Source: Diadema setosum | Lineage: Eukaryota; Echinodermata; Echinoidea; Diadematoida; Diadematidae | Assembly (NCBI RefSeq): GCF_964275005.1 | Contig: NC_092695.1 | Span: forward strand, 10,679,697 to 10,743,696 | Reading direction: 5' to 3' | DNA length: 64,000 nt | In this document: one piece after another, positions 37,561 to 49,432 of the stretch | Position numbering within the stretch: the first letter of the stretch is position 1 | How the letters are laid out: each line of letters starts with the position of its first letter | The notes under the pieces: model-generated | Told to the model about the DNA's origin: nothing | Seen by the model: the letters and a program-made list of their open reading frames with translations, nothing else | Databases searched by the model: none | Translations under genes and position numbers: made by a program

Positions 37561-38890
37561 TTTACTTTATTAAGAAATTTGATATCTTTTCATCATTTTT
37601 CCAGCATCGCCAACCCTTGAAATGGCATGTACAACTCATCAGCTTTCAGAATATGTAAAGAGAATGGGGGGTCACCGTCCATCCTGACGAGTAAAATCGG
37701 ATTTAAAATTGGCGGTTTTTTGGCATAGTTGCACTGTATATCTCCATTGACGCGCGCGCGGAATTTCAACTTTGACGGGCCCGTGTGACGTCAAATTGAG
37801 TCGGATTGACTTGAAACTTGGTAGAAATATTCCTTTACATTTCAGGCATCCGATAAATTGAAAAAAACGGGAAATTTCTATTGCGTATGAGCTGTGCGTG
37901 CGTATATATGCGCGCGCGTACGCGCCCGTCCAATTTTTTGAATTTTTCAAAAAATGCTCGAAATGGTCTGAAACGTGTGCAAAAAAAATTTGAGCTCGAT
38001 TCGAGCATACAAATATTTCAACGCGCGCGTACGCGCACGTTTGAAGAGAAATTATGAATTTTGATTATATGAGTAGAATGCCCTTGACTTGAAATATACG
38101 TGACGTAAATTTCATTGAAAATTTTCATTCCATTAGAGAGATATGATTGAGAATGTGTTTTCATATAATGACGTCATAGTGACGTCACGGTCGACTAATC
38201 ACTGATTTTATTTGAAGGATCATCTTTGGGACATGATACATGTATGGTATAATTTTGTCATTGATAGGAAGAGGACTTTCCGAGATTAGCGATACACAAC
38301 TTTTGCGGAGAAAGAAGAAGAAAAAGAAGAAGAAGAACAAAGAATCAGTACAGATACAGAAGGCGATCCGAGAGGATACTCGGATCACCTAATGAGGAAA
38401 AAGAAAATAAGACACAACATTTCACATCTACCCACATGATATGTTTCGTCATATATTTTCGGCACCAATCAATATTAGCTTCGCCATTTAAATAACACGA
38501 GAACTAGTTCTGATGGGCTTTAATACTTAGTACCGGAACTGCAACATTTCAGTTGCAGAATACTCGCAAGTCTAACACGTAGTTTAGGAAGCACGGAGGT
38601 GGCAATTAAAAAAAATCCCGAAACACCCACAAATCACTACAAAAGCGCCATTCAGTCAATCTGCAAAATAGCGCCAGCAAATCTTTCAAATGGGAAATCT
38701 TTGCAAAGGAATAAACATCTACATTGATATTAAGACTGAAAAACAAGAGGGAAAACACAGGCAAGACACACAAAAACGTGTATGCGAACAGCTAGTTACC
38801 TCATCACTGTTTTGTGCGACAGGTCACATTCACTATAGAACAGCAAAAATAAGATTGCTAAGCCTCCCCCCCCCCCAAAAAAAAAACACC

Positions 38891-38932
38891 ACAAAACAAA
38901 ACAAAACAAAACAAAACAAAACAAAACAAAAC
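38891..38932. repeat. (AAAAC)n microsatellite
   Basis: Eight or more pentanucleotide units in intron 15. Confidence 0.95.
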
Positions 38933-39204
38933 ACCTCATTTCAGAGAAGAATCGTTAGAATACTTTCAAGGCTTGTATATATGGAATGATGAGCTTACCC
39001 ATGGGCCTTTACTGATCATGTATGTGCGCACAATTTGAAACAATTTGAATCTCCATGGTCTTGGAGGTGGGACACGCCCCCCCCCCCCCTCATCCACACC
39101 CTCCCCGCTAGCTCATACGCTTGTCAGCTGATGAAACGCAGAAGTGGAACCAGAAATATAAACGCACCCCCTTGAAAAAAAGCTGGTGACGCCCCTGGGC
39201 TTAC

Positions 39205-39352
39205 CTCAGCTCGTCGTCATGTTTATCATCTTTCCTCCTCCTCTTGACGATACAGACGGTACAGATGAGCAGACATGAGAGTATGATGAGGAAGGCGAGC
39301 ACGGCTGTCACGATGTAGAGAATGAGTTCATCTCGTGTATCCTCCACTTCAA
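39205..39352 (-). CDS. Mucin-like gene exon 15: transmembrane helix
   Basis: Residues 1034-1082, phase 1 in and phase 2 out (TTTAG acceptor, GTAAGC donor). A short acidic juxtamembrane segment VEVEDTRDE precedes a hydrophobic helix of about 27 residues (1043-1069) that contains three Cys in its inner half, possible palmitoylation sites. It ends in the stop-transfer sequence KRRRKDDKHDDE. This fixes a type I topology: domains encoded at higher coordinates are outside, exons 16-17 inside. Confidence 0.93.
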
Positions 39353-40408
39353 CTAAACAAGGAGGAATGTGATGTTACACCAAGATTTATTCCTCAAATA
39401 CAGAAAATTATGTTACAGAATAAACCTCAAATTATTTGAAGTATTTGTATACCTTGTTCTACAGAAAACCGTAAGTGTTACAATGTGTGTGTTTTGATAT
39501 GCACATTGTTTTATATTTTTTGCCAGAAAAAAAAAAAACAGAAATCATTATGTTTTTGCCAAGTTTGTCATTTTTTTTTAAAGCACGGGAAGAAAGTAGA
39601 TGAATATCTATGTTACAAAAAAGAAGAAGAAAAGTTTTGGGTCCGATATGAACTGGAATCAAATCAATATTATTTAGACTGCTTGTAGCTGCTTGTGATA
39701 TCGGATTATTTTGTTTTATGTATCATGATAATAATGTGACATTTATTTGTACCTGGATGCTGAAATGAGAATAACATTTCTTTCTGAAAAAAAAAAGGAG
39801 GATGCAAAAATAGAAAGAAGGAAAGTATGTGAGAGACAGGGAGAGTTGAGAGAGAAAGATAAATGTATGAATATATAGAAATAGATAGATGCATAGAAGA
39901 GAGAGAGAAAAAGATATAAGATCTGTATAGTTAGGTGTAATTTCAAACCCGTTCTCAGTTCTCCTGACCATTTTCCTGACCTTTTCACCCTTTCTCTCTA
40001 TATTCTCTCTCGAGAAGCTTCCTACTGTCAGTGATGTTTTAGTCTGTCCAGAGTGTTAACTGAATAAGCAATTTCTTGCAAAAATGTATATAGAGTTGTG
40101 TATGAAGAATATATGAAGTGATCTATGAGAAATTAAAAAGATCTTTTAGATATCTACGAGTGATGATAGTTACAACAGTTTTATCTTTGTTCGTTTTTAT
40201 CAACCTTAGGATTCTGCGAAGTAAAAGGTGAGAGATAGAGATACGACAATATGATTACTTAGTTGATCCCTGCATTCTTGAACATACATGTTTTCATCTA
40301 TAAGTAAATATCTCATTCCATGTACACGTATGAGAGATGACATAATGGCATAAAAAGAATATAGCTATATCTCTTTCAATCTTTGCTCATTCCAACTACC
40401 CCACTTAC

Positions 40409-40579
40409 CACAGCGGGTCGTATTGGCTATCCAGGCCCCGCTCGCCCCGCACTTCCAAGTCTTAGTCCCATCCAATTCATAGCCCACGTCGCACATCAGA
40501 ACGACCGATGAACCGGACAGATACACTGTTCCTTCCTTGGCACCGTTCGCAGGGGGTGGAAGATACCCGCAACTGATTA
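40409..40579 (-). CDS. Mucin-like gene exon 14: sushi (CCP) domain
   Basis: Residues 977-1033. A single symmetrical (phase 1-1) exon carries the whole module: ISCGYLPPPANG, then VVLMCDVGYEL, TWKCGASGAW and a final TTRC. The four Cys, the Gly-Tyr and the Trp are those of a complement control protein module. It sits just outside the membrane, as in SUSD2. Exon-sized phase 1-1 modules are the class that shuffles easily. Confidence 0.95.
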
Positions 40580-40757
40580 CTGTCAAAAGATGAGGACACA
40601 AACGTGACTTTGGTGTAAAATACTTTATTGATCATAATATTTTATGCTCATACAACAAAAATGAAGAACCAGAGAAAGTATATAATACCTAATATCAATC
40701 TAATATTTTTCATGAGTGTGGGCACCAGGGTGGGTCTGTTAGTAAGAGGACGAGAGA

Positions 40758-40760
<3 letters not shown>

Positions 40761-40799
<39 letters not shown>
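40761..40799. repeat. (GA)n microsatellite
   Basis: A dinucleotide run in intron 13. Confidence 0.95.
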
Positions 40800-40802
<3 letters not shown>

Positions 40803-41261
40803 TCGAGAAGGATGCTTTGCATTCTGGTTAACTGTATGTTATCATTATTTTCTATCACCCAAGTAAAAAAAAAAAGAAAAAAAAGAAAGAAGAGAATTAT
40901 ATGCGTGCAACAGAAATCTTTTTATCAATCATGCGATTTTACAATCATATCTACTTTGAAAACAATGTACGACCCGACTATACAGAACATCTATACGTGC
41001 ATTATAAGATGTGCATTTGGGTAGGTAATGTATTAAGCATTGCCTCCTACTCAGAAAAAAAAATGACCTGATTTGTCCGTATTTTGTTCTCTCCTTCCTG
41101 ATATTTCAAAATTTGAATTTGAATTTGAGTTATAAAAAAAAAAAAAAACCAAACAGAGAATCTACAATTCATGTATAGCACAGAAATTGACTACTATACT
41201 ATTTGGGTTTAAAAAAATAAATGCGTGGAACAACAATTTGATTGACGTTTCGTGGGCCTAC

Positions 41262-41510
41262 CGTCTTGCATGTTGTCACGCGCGAGTTTCCACGACTCGT
41301 GCGCGTACGTAGAAGCCCTCCCAAAGTCAGGGTCGCCGGTTTTCTGGTAGTCGTAGCGGCAGAAGTGGTCATCGCCGCATGCGTCGTCGAGCTCCTCCTC
41401 GGTCTGAAAGTTGGGGAGGTCGTAGACTGGCTGGAAGTCTTGCTGGTTGATGGTGGTGTAACTGGAGCCGATTTCGTACCGGAAGAGCGTTTCGCTTTCG
41501 GCCACATTCC
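41262..41510 (-). CDS. Mucin-like gene exon 13: end of VWD region and linker
   Basis: Residues 894-976, phase 1-1. It starts by completing a Trp codon (WNVAESETLFRYE), the usual closing strand of the VWD module in MUC4/SUSD2 proteins, and continues with ELDDACGDDHFCRYDYQKTG, a conserved Cys pair and linker before the sushi domain. Donor GTAGGC is weaker than average. Confidence 0.93.
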
Positions 41511-41649
41511 CTGTATGCATAGCAATGTTAACGGTAATGTTAAGCGTCCGAACAGAATAAATATCACATTGCGTCCTGTGATAACGAAGAAAATAGCAAT
41601 AGCATGACTGGCATGAATATTGAAATGACTGACGAAGAAAGTGTTACAT

Positions 41650-41843
41650 TATATAGATGATGACTGGCGGGGGAGGGAACATACCGAATGTTCCACCCGA
41701 AGGGTTTGAAATGCTCTTGAGGGAGGTTATAAGTCCCAAGACGAAGTCGAGGGACTTATAGCCTCCCGAAATAGCATTTCAAACCCTGAGGGTGGAGCGT
41801 TTGGTACATGTTCCCGACAACAAAAGTCATCATCTGCTATATA
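41650..41843. mobile_element. Foldback element, about 190 bp, in intron 12
   Basis: Imperfect palindrome with paired arms: 'gggaggttataagtccc' against 'gggacttatagcctccc', 'gggtttgaaatgct' against 'agcatttcaaaccc', and 'gatgatgact' against 'agtcatcatc' at the outer edge. Confidence 0.8.
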
Positions 41844-41845
41844 TG

Positions 41846-42061
41846 GGTTAGTCAAATACCATCATCTGTAGGCAAATTTATCCTATCGATTGCGTGAAAA
41901 TATGATCGTTCAATTGTTTGGTATCGTTTGTCATTTGTTACGTGAAAATGTTTTCCCATGGGAGAACATTACAAAAATGTTCTGCCCATGGGCGAACATA
42001 ACCAATGTGCCTCCATCACGTGACTGTGTTTAGCCAATCACTAACCGGTATTTGACTAACC
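41846..42061. mobile_element. MITE-like element next to the foldback (216 bp)
   Basis: Perfect 15-bp ends GGTTAGTCAAATACC and its reverse complement. Internal palindromes around 'cccatggg' (41955 and 41988) are present. No coding sequence. Confidence 0.75.
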
Positions 42062-42223
42062 GATTTAATATTAGAGTTTGATCTAGCATGATATACTAGC
42101 TGTCACAATGATAAGTTCAGCAAGTATGAATTGAAACGGGGACAAAATGAATGAGCGAATGTATTTCGTTTTCTTTCTCTCTTTTTTTTAAAATTTCTGA
42201 TACGGATCGTTTGACACACTTAC

Positions 42224-42490
42224 ACTCCTCTACAAAGAACTGGTGGAGAGTCCTGGGAGAGGATCCCGATATACTCCGTCCTGACGGGGCGGTGAAGTCG
42301 TCATTCGGGCGGTCGTTCCATGTGCCAAGAAGCCCCGCAACTTTTCCTTTCAGTGTCGGGGGCAGATGGACACGCACTGCCATCGCCGTGCTCTCCGGGG
42401 GCTGCTCCAGCTCCACGGCGATCCCATCGCCAAAGTTCACCGAGAACGACTTTCGACCGTCGGTGGTTTGAGAAAGTTCTATGGTGAATC
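42224..42490 (-). CDS. Mucin-like gene exon 12: VWD domain, third part
   Basis: Residues 805-893, phase 1-1. Reads FTIELSQTTDGRKSF..., then the diagnostic VWD string KVAGLLGTWNDRPNDDF and a Ser-rich loop up to HQFFVEE. In this family the GLLG.WN....D.F segment follows the calcium-binding core of the VWD fold. Acceptor TAAATAAG, donor GTAAGT. Confidence 0.94.
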
Positions 42491-42989
42491 CTTATTTACC
42501 AAGTGAGAAAGAGAAAGAGAGGAAAGAAGACATCGATTGCCATTGAAATAGAAATTTGGTGAATACAAGAGGCAAAAGTGGGATGAAGACAAAAATAGGA
42601 AAGAATTACTGTACTCAGACAGTCCTAAATACTGAACAGCAGTTGAACATGTGATTATGGATTATGTGGGTTTGTTAGTTTGTTCTTTCGTTTTAATCAA
42701 TAAAACTATCGAGGCATACGTGATAGAACTAAAAGGTTACGCATGTTTCTAGATTCCGTATGGTATGAGCACTTCTTCTCGATCTGCCATGTAATTTGTT
42801 TCACTAAGAATAATGCGATGATGATTGCTAGGAATCAAACATTATATAAACAGATTGTTTTTTGCTGATTTATCGTAAAATTATCACTACATTCTATAGT
42901 CATCTTTTCCTCCTTTTTTATACTTTGAACATGCTTCTTAAAGCCAATTATTTCCAATTCATCTGTTCCTGATCTTATTCTTCGTAACT

Positions 42990-43207
42990 GCTTTGTACTG
43001 ATTGGGGTGTGGGGTAGAAGACCTGCGGGTCATGGTAATTTCTTGCCCCTGGCAGCCCTGTTTTCTATGTCACAATCCAGGGGTCTTTTTGACTCATTTG
43101 TGCTTTGTCTCTGTGTTATAATTTATCTTATTTTTATTGGTGAATCAAATGTGTTTTGTGTTTACCCATGTACATGTGCAATGACTGAAATGCCGAATAA
43201 AATAATG

Positions 43208-43259
<52 letters not shown>

Positions 43260-43275
43260 TAATAATAATAATAAT
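42990..43275 (+). repeat. LINE-type 3-prime end with (ATA)n tail
   Basis: A 'gaagacctgcgggtcatggt' segment, then 'gaatcaaatgtg', 'gccgaataaaataatgataa' and a long ATA array (43206-43275). Ending in an AATAAA-like word plus trinucleotide repeats is how many CR1/RTE-like LINE copies finish. It lies in intron 11. The repeat is certain; the LINE origin is likely. Confidence 0.6.
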
Positions 43276-43554
43276 TTCATCCTGACCCACGAACATGACT
43301 TTCTCTTACAAACAAAACGTGTACCACGGTATGCGTTTCCCCTTTCTCTGTATACTACTGTAATTGAATATTAATGTTTTACGCAATATAGATACATCAG
43401 TAGAAAAATCAAACAAACACATGTATCTATACATTTATACAATTGTATAAGTATATAAATCCATAAATATATAGATCTATATACCTATGCTATAAACATG
43501 ATAAATCGATTGAAAAATGATGGATTTAGCGCCTTTTGGAAGCAAGCTCTTCAA

Positions 43555-43695
43555 ACATATTAATATATGAATAATGAATATATAATACATAAATATATGA
43601 ATATATAATATATAAATATATAATATATAAATATATGAATACATAAATATATAAATATATGAATATATGAATGCATAAATATATAGATATATCCC
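43555..43695. repeat. AT-rich TATAAATA-type minisatellite
   Basis: Degenerate repeats of ataaatatatgaatatata directly downstream of exon 11. They produce a false Ile/Tyr-rich frame on the minus strand that overlaps the exon. Confidence 0.9.
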
Positions 43696-43705
43696 GCTCA
43701 CATAC

Positions 43706-43873
43706 CAATGCCCAACCAGTAATTGCTCCGCTGAAAGTCCACCGCGTCCCACGTGGAACTGGGCGAGGGAGGACGGACCCAGGCGTCCATGGTCCGACGT
43801 TCGTTCAGCTCCACATGGATTGTCGACGACTCTGCGCTTCGAATGGCCACGGCAGTCAACCCGGTTGCGTTGA
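43706..43873 (-). CDS. Mucin-like gene exon 11: VWD domain, second part
   Basis: Residues 749-804, phase 1-1, read from a GATCAG acceptor to a GTATGT donor: VNATGLTAVAIRSAESSTIH..., then VELNERRTMDAWVR and QRSNYWLGIG. These are the middle beta strands of the VWD module, in the pattern 'TAIA.......V.V......'. Confidence 0.92.
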
Positions 43874-43953
43874 CTGATCAGGATAAACGGATTAATAGAT
43901 GACGAGAGATTAATATATCTCATCATATATGGTTTCTACTTATGCAGCATTAG

Positions 43954-43989
43954 AGAGAGCGAGAGAGAGAGACGGGGGGGGGGGGGGTG
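43954..43989. repeat. GA run followed by G tract
   Basis: gagagaga followed by about 14 G; low-complexity intron sequence. Confidence 0.9.
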
Positions 43990-44572
43990 AGGGGAGAGAA
44001 GAATATAAAGAGGTAGTTTTCGAAATGTTGAGATAAGTGACAGATGAAGAAAGATAGAAACATATATTATATATAGAGAGAGAGAATTTAGGCGAGATGG
44101 GCAACGTGATATGGCGAGACAAGAAAGAACAGAATGGAAGAGATGAGAATAATAACTAAACAGTCATGGGGAATGACAGTATGACTAATTCAGAATGCTA
44201 GAAGAATTACATTCTTTAATGTCTGAATTAAATCCATTTCAGATGTCATTACACAAAGCCTTTCCAGCGTAAATTGATATATCGCCACAATAGGTACGTA
44301 CAGACTTAGTCAGTGTTGGCCCAATGCTGGTACAGGCACATTTTCCGTAGCGTATACGTGTAGTAGTGGATGAGGCTCTTTTTTCCGAGGTAGTACAACA
44401 CAGAGTATCTTATCAACACTCAAACGCAAGCATAAATATACGTGTTTTTTTTTGTGTGTTTTTTTCCTCATACTTTTATTGGTAACAAGAAGACACAACA
44501 GGACCATAGAGCTGCAAACAGGACTGACCACCATTCCTGACGATCTTTGCACATGTAATTACTGTATCGTAC

Positions 44573-44728
44573 CTTCTGGCATAATTTGTTCGAGTCGTCC
44601 TTGAACTGTAAAGCTGCCCTCAACGTCAGAGTCTGCCGTAGTAGTCACCAGGGTGTATTCCCCGTACCCATTGAAGGTGTAGTTTCGAGTGTCAAATGTT
44701 ATCACGTGAGGTTCGCCAAAGACGGTTG
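44573..44728 (-). CDS. Mucin-like gene exon 10: start of VWD domain
   Basis: Residues 697-748, phase 1-1. Opens with ATVFGEPHVITFDTRNYTFN and GYGEYTLV, the start of a von Willebrand type D module. Human MUC4 and SUSD2 have Gly-Asp-Pro-His here, the known autocleavage site between Asp and Pro; this protein has Gly-Glu-Pro-His. Acceptor CATAG, donor GTACGA (weaker than average). Confidence 0.95.
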
Positions 44729-45375
44729 CTATGAGTTTGTAAAAGAAAGGAGCACATTTTTTTTTTTTGGCATTATGACCCGTCATTTACAAATGGTTAA
44801 TAATTGCCTCTGCATATGCATCTCTCTCCCTGGCATTCTCTTTCTTAGACTCTCTGCCTCTCTGTTTATCCTTGTATATTTCCTTTATTTCTTTGTTCTC
44901 TCCCCCTCCCCCTCTATCTCTCGCAATCTACCAATGTAAGGGGTCAGTCTACATTATTGTCCGAAGAAGAAAGAAAGACTGGTACTGAACTCCATCCCCG
45001 CCTGAAAAGAAGCATTTGCTTGTTCACGAACAACAAGACAGTTATAAAAGGGACAGTTTTCTTTTACTTCTCGTTTCTTTTCTATTTCGAGTGTCGCGTG
45101 TAAGCGAATACTCAATATATCGCTTAATATTAGACACGACGTACAGTATAAGTCAGCGTCTTTTCTTTGGTAGTATAAAGATATATCATTGTCCTGTGTG
45201 CAACAAACCTTAACCGCCTTATCATTCAAGATATATTATTGCAAATTATTAACCCGAGTTGATTCTAGAAGACATGCTCAGACAGAGTAGACTGAGATTT
45301 TATTTTGTACAATGTGCACCCTTGACCATCTTTGACCACTGGCTGGAAATGCCGCGACATGATGCGTACACCTAC

Positions 45376-45689
45376 CAATATTTGGCGGGTCGTAGTGTTT
45401 GCAATCGTCAGACGGCCGAAGCTGACGAAAAAGATCACAACTCAACGTCTCTCCGTCGTCCTCATCGTCATCGTTGCCGGATTCGTCGTTGGCAGTCTTC
45501 CCGCAGCATTCCTCCCAGGGGATGCGATCGTGAAGGAAGCTGGAGAAGAAGGGAATATGGCCTGGACTCTTGTCGGGCTGGAAGCCGCTGTGATGGTGCA
45601 CCTGTACGTGGCCTCCAGCCGGAGTGTCCAGCAGGTGAAGGAGATGGCCGTCTGCCCGGTAGCAACACAGCTGTCCCCGGCCGAGCATG
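45376..45689 (-). CDS. Mucin-like gene exon 9: second half of AMOP domain
   Basis: Residues 592-696, phase 2 in and phase 1 out. Begins MLGRGQLCCYRADG, runs through a His-rich segment, then DRIPWEECCGK and an acidic stretch of Asp/Glu (DDDEDDGE), and closes with CDLFRQLRPSDDCKHYDPP. The CCY, CCG and RPS..C..Y.PP positions are those of AMOP, an extracellular Cys-rich domain found beside VWD in MUC4, SUSD2 and isthmin-type adhesion proteins. Confidence 0.95.
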
Positions 45690-46352
45690 CTTCAGGGTGC
45701 AGGGACAGAATAAGAAACAAAGTCAACGTTTACCGTCTTGGGCGCGGAGGATGGAAAGATTCCGATTTCATACGATCGTAGAGACATCAATAACTTTCAC
45801 CACGATGAGTTACTTGCTTCTTTTTTAGAAAGAGAGAAAATAATGGGCTCTTGTTTTCATTTCCAACTTTTTGGGGGATTGTTTGGATACTAGTCGGTTT
45901 GTCAGTAAGTCCACATCTATAGAAGACTGTCAATAATGCACACAATGAAGCGCAAATCGTCATTTTGTGGGTCTAGATGCAACTTCAGGCACCTTGTCAT
46001 GGCATGCAATTAAAAACCAGGGTCAAAGCTTTAACATGATTATCTGAAAATATATGAAGTAACAATAAATGAAAAAAATGTTATGGGAAATTATCACATA
46101 CCATTAACGTAACTCCAAAATGTAAAATGAGTCTTAAGATGAGTTTAGAAACTGAGAATTTGGAGAGACACGATATACACAGGAAATGTCAAATCAGAGC
46201 AAACTTATTAGAAACAAGAAGTTTGTTGTTCATAGAGGTGAGTCTATTCCATGGGGGGGGGGGGGGGGGGAGGGGGTGGAGAAACGAAGGCAATCTGAAA
46301 TAACATCCTTTAACCCGGAATGTATTTCGGATAGATCGATCTGCGGTCTCAC

Positions 46353-46670
46353 CTTGGTACTCTCGTCCGCACGCAGTGGCTCGCCTCAGGCCGATACTCG
46401 CAGTTTTCTGCACCGACGCCATCCCCACCGTCACGTTCGCACCACGGGTAGGGTTCGTAAACGCTCGTGTCCGCCATCGCCTGTATCAGCAAGCAAGGGC
46501 AAGGCGGGACCGTGTCGCCTATTGTATCTGTGTGCGTCTGGCCCGTAGCCCACTCTTTGCACCAGGCCGAGGCCGCGGCGCCGGAATCCGGATTGAGATT
46601 GAAGGGCAGGGACCACATAGCTGGTAGAGGGGACTCCATACTTGCGTCGTCTACTTTTCCGTTGACCCAT
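46353..46670 (-). CDS. Mucin-like gene exon 8: first half of AMOP domain
   Basis: Residues 486-591, phase 2-2 (GCAG acceptor, GTGAGA donor). Reads RWVNGKVDDASMESPLP, then WCKEWATGQ, a CPC pair, PWCERDGG and CEYRPEASHC. The W-C-..-W, CPC and C-(x)-RP-A-C pattern begins the AMOP domain completed by exon 9. The exon boundary splits an Arg codon, and phase agrees on both sides. Confidence 0.94.
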
Positions 46671-47227
46671 CTGCATCACCATGATGGGAAATATTCTAGA
46701 TTGATTTTGTGTCCATTAATTGTTACGTAGTTCTGCATATAAAATAAAAGTATTACTCAGAGAAGCCTCTTTAGCACTAGAAATGCTGCTCTTCCAGAGG
46801 TCTCTGTTATTGTCATTACCCAACAATGACAAGTAAGTCCCATTTCAACAAAATGAAGTCATTAAGGACATTTTGAGTATTCACGTCTTATCCACAGACG
46901 TTCAATCTTGGACATGTCGGAGGGATTTGATTCAGGATCTCTCATTTCAAAATAGAGAGCCTGGAACTGCACCACCAAGAAGATGTTCCTTTAAAACATT
47001 TCAAGAAAGTAAACTTTGCGAAAGTCCTATACTTCTTTGGACTTTCTGAAATGACTTTAGAGCCAAGAAGAAGTCAGAATATTTACCATTACATAATAAT
47101 GAATTGATATGCAATTGCATTCGCTGTTCAGTCACCAATTATTTCTTTCTGATTGAAAGAGTGTATTCTGATTATTGACATGATTGAATAGTTGATGATT
47201 GGTGTTCCCCGCAGTTGATGCTCATAC

Positions 47228-47567
47228 CTATTATTGCTGGAGAAATTGGCGTGACCAGACACAGTGATACGGAACACTCCAACGTCAGCACCGCCCACTG
47301 CCGCCACTGCAGCAGTGATGGCACTGACTTCAAGCAGTACGCCCCCATTAGCCAGTCTGATGCCAGTCTCTATGGGGCTGCTCACTGGTGTAATACTGAC
47401 GGTACCCGTGTTTTCGTCCTCCTCGTACACGTAGAGTAGAATGTCGATGAAGACGTTTTGCGACTCTGAATCTTGGTAGGGAAACCCGTCAGTGGCCCAT
47501 GACATGCGCAGGACATCGTTCTCTACCCGCTCCACTTGAATGGCAGGCTCTATCTGGTCTAGTCCAA
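47228..47567 (-). CDS. Mucin-like gene exon 7: fibronectin-like spacer
   Basis: Residues 373-485, phase 1 in and phase 2 out. Reads VGLDQIEPAIQVERVENDVL, MSWATDGFPY, VFIDILLYVYEED and ends FSSNNR. The L-x-W...VDI.L..Y.E arrangement of beta strands resembles the spacer before AMOP in MUC4/SUSD2-like proteins. The fold assignment is by pattern only. Confidence 0.9.
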
Positions 47568-48031
47568 CTGTTAATTTATTGAACAATAAAGTGCAAATTT
47601 TCATATTATGCATAGTTCTCACCGACATGGTTTTTAATATTCAATCAGCCATGAAATACACTATTGGTGCTCTGCAATACCGTTCATAACCATTGTCACG
47701 ATGTCATTGTTCTCAAAATCTCAAAATGAACATAATGAATTATGATGAGGATAACAACAATAGCGACCAGATGCGCACTAGTGGAGAATTCCTATACGAT
47801 TATCAATCATCAGACGGGGTTTCGTGATGAGGACTTAACAGCTAATAACTGCGCAAGAATGTTTGCAAACTTAGGTTACTTCCACGCGGCAAATCTGGTG
47901 CTCTAATTCATCGTCGGCAAATGACGACTTCACTTGGACATTAACTGAATGGAAACAATTCAACGCATTTCCTTTAATTCATCGCCAACACCTCTCCAGT
48001 ATTTTCCTTCGCATCCTGCTTTTTTACTCAC

Positions 48032-48289
48032 CTACTGAGATCCTCCCTGTGTAGTTAAAATTCTGCCCGTTGTCGATCGACAGTTCTACGCGAACCGGCC
48101 CAACGCGCATGAAGATCGGGGTGGAACACCTAACAGTGAACGGGTCCCTGGCAAAATCGTATACGGCTCGTATTTCCATTCCCTCGATTGAACAGAGAAC
48201 GTTGCTGCTGCTCTCAAAACACGGCCCGGATATCGATAGGACATCGCCCCCGAGCATGCTGACCTGGTTTGGCGATATTTCTAGATGAG
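48032..48289 (-). CDS. Mucin-like gene exon 6: E-set/IPT-like region
   Basis: Residues 287-372, phase 1-1. Reads HLEISPNQVSMLGGDVLSIS, GPCFESSSNVLCSIEG, VRCSTPIF and VELSIDNGQNFNYTG. The 'P...S..GGD.L.I.G.CF' opening, a Cys pair and the '..VELS.D.G..F.Y.G' end fit an immunoglobulin-like IPT/TIG or E-set fold, commonly found between NIDO and AMOP in this family. Confidence 0.9.
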
Positions 48290-49260
48290 CTGGTGCATAA
48301 ACAAAACAAAAGATTGACAGAAAAATTGTCATTTGTTAGACTGAGAAAAAGCATTGTGCAAAGCTGTATTCATATCAGTGTTATTGATTTCTTGTTGTCA
48401 ACAAAAATCTTGCAATCACGGGGTTTACATTTTCACGTAACGTGTTGTCGGAACTGAAATAAAGATGAACTCAGTCGAACTGGAACGAATTATCTAGGTG
48501 ATTATGGGAATCAAATGGAAACGATAGTTTGTTTTACAAGAACTCAATTGTTTTGTTTACGTTTGTGACGTTAGTATTATACCTATTAGTAGCAATGACG
48601 TGAGAACGTATATTGAAGTAAACCAACTTATACTGAAGGCAGATGTAAACAATTATGGGATATGACAACTTTTAAAGATGCTTTCCATATTGGTGTTGAA
48701 ACTTACATAGATTTTATGTTATGCGATATGAATTGTGACGACAGATATTTGGAGAAGAGCTGAAAAAAGATAAGGAAATGGGTACTATTTCTTTTTTTTT
48801 CTTTGCTAAGTTGCAATACTAATTATTGAAAAGTTACATTATTAAACCACCTCACTACCATAATATTGGCAGTTAACACTCAAGCCTCATTATAAGATCA
48901 CTTAAGACATTGTAAGAAAAGATATGGCACATTCACACGTAAAATGCCGTTCATAAATGGATAATAAATGGGTTTGTTTGGATATCAAGCTTTCACATCT
49001 AAATAAATTATGAAATCCCGATTCAGCACTTATACGAAGATCCCTACCCTTCTAGCTTCTGTCAAATCTATAACAATCTATATCACACACTAGTCATCTA
49101 CCCTCCTTAACCTTTGAACAGCCCAAGTCACATCGCTTTCCCCTTCTATCTTTCCGACTATTCGAGAATTACTATCGGATAATCTTACTAACGCCGGCAT
49201 GGCCGAGTGCAAAATAAATATACATTATTTGTCCACTATAAAATTTTAGATTGCACTTAC
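48290..49260 (-). other. Intron 5 of the mucin-like gene
   Basis: AT-rich, no exon or element recognised. Confidence 0.6.
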
Positions 49261-49432
49261 GATCCGTGCTGCCACCGCATCCCCCAGCCCGAATGGCGCG
49301 TCCGTCTATGCGAAAAATCCACCGGCCCGGAATGAGCACATTGCTCGCCGATACACTGATATTCAATATTTGGTCCGTCTGTGAACCTGGCACTGTATAG
49401 TAATTGCTACCATCTCCAGCGTTGAAGCCGAC
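49261..49432 (-). CDS. Mucin-like gene exon 5: end of NIDO domain
   Basis: Residues 230-286, phase 0 in and phase 1 out (CTGCAG acceptor, GTAAGT donor). Reads [17 protein letters not shown], then [15 protein letters not shown] and GGCGG. The VGFNAGDG and PGRW.FR.D strings are hallmark final strands of the NIDO (nidogen-like) extracellular domain. Confidence 0.95.

Larger units (their letters stand above)
35762..39204 (-). other. Intron 15 of the mucin-like gene
   Basis: No exon could be supported here. It contains the duplicated repeat at 36003-37560, a CpG-containing repeat-like stretch at 37680-38190 with gcgcgcgcgtacgcgc words, a small 'gatccgag...ctcggatc' hairpin near 38365-38388, and simple repeats. 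Confidence 0.65.

Noticed and set aside
43477..43705. Ile/Tyr-rich minus-strand frame below exon 11
   Set aside because: It is the reading of an AT minisatellite after the true donor at 43706; the exon itself is read in another frame.
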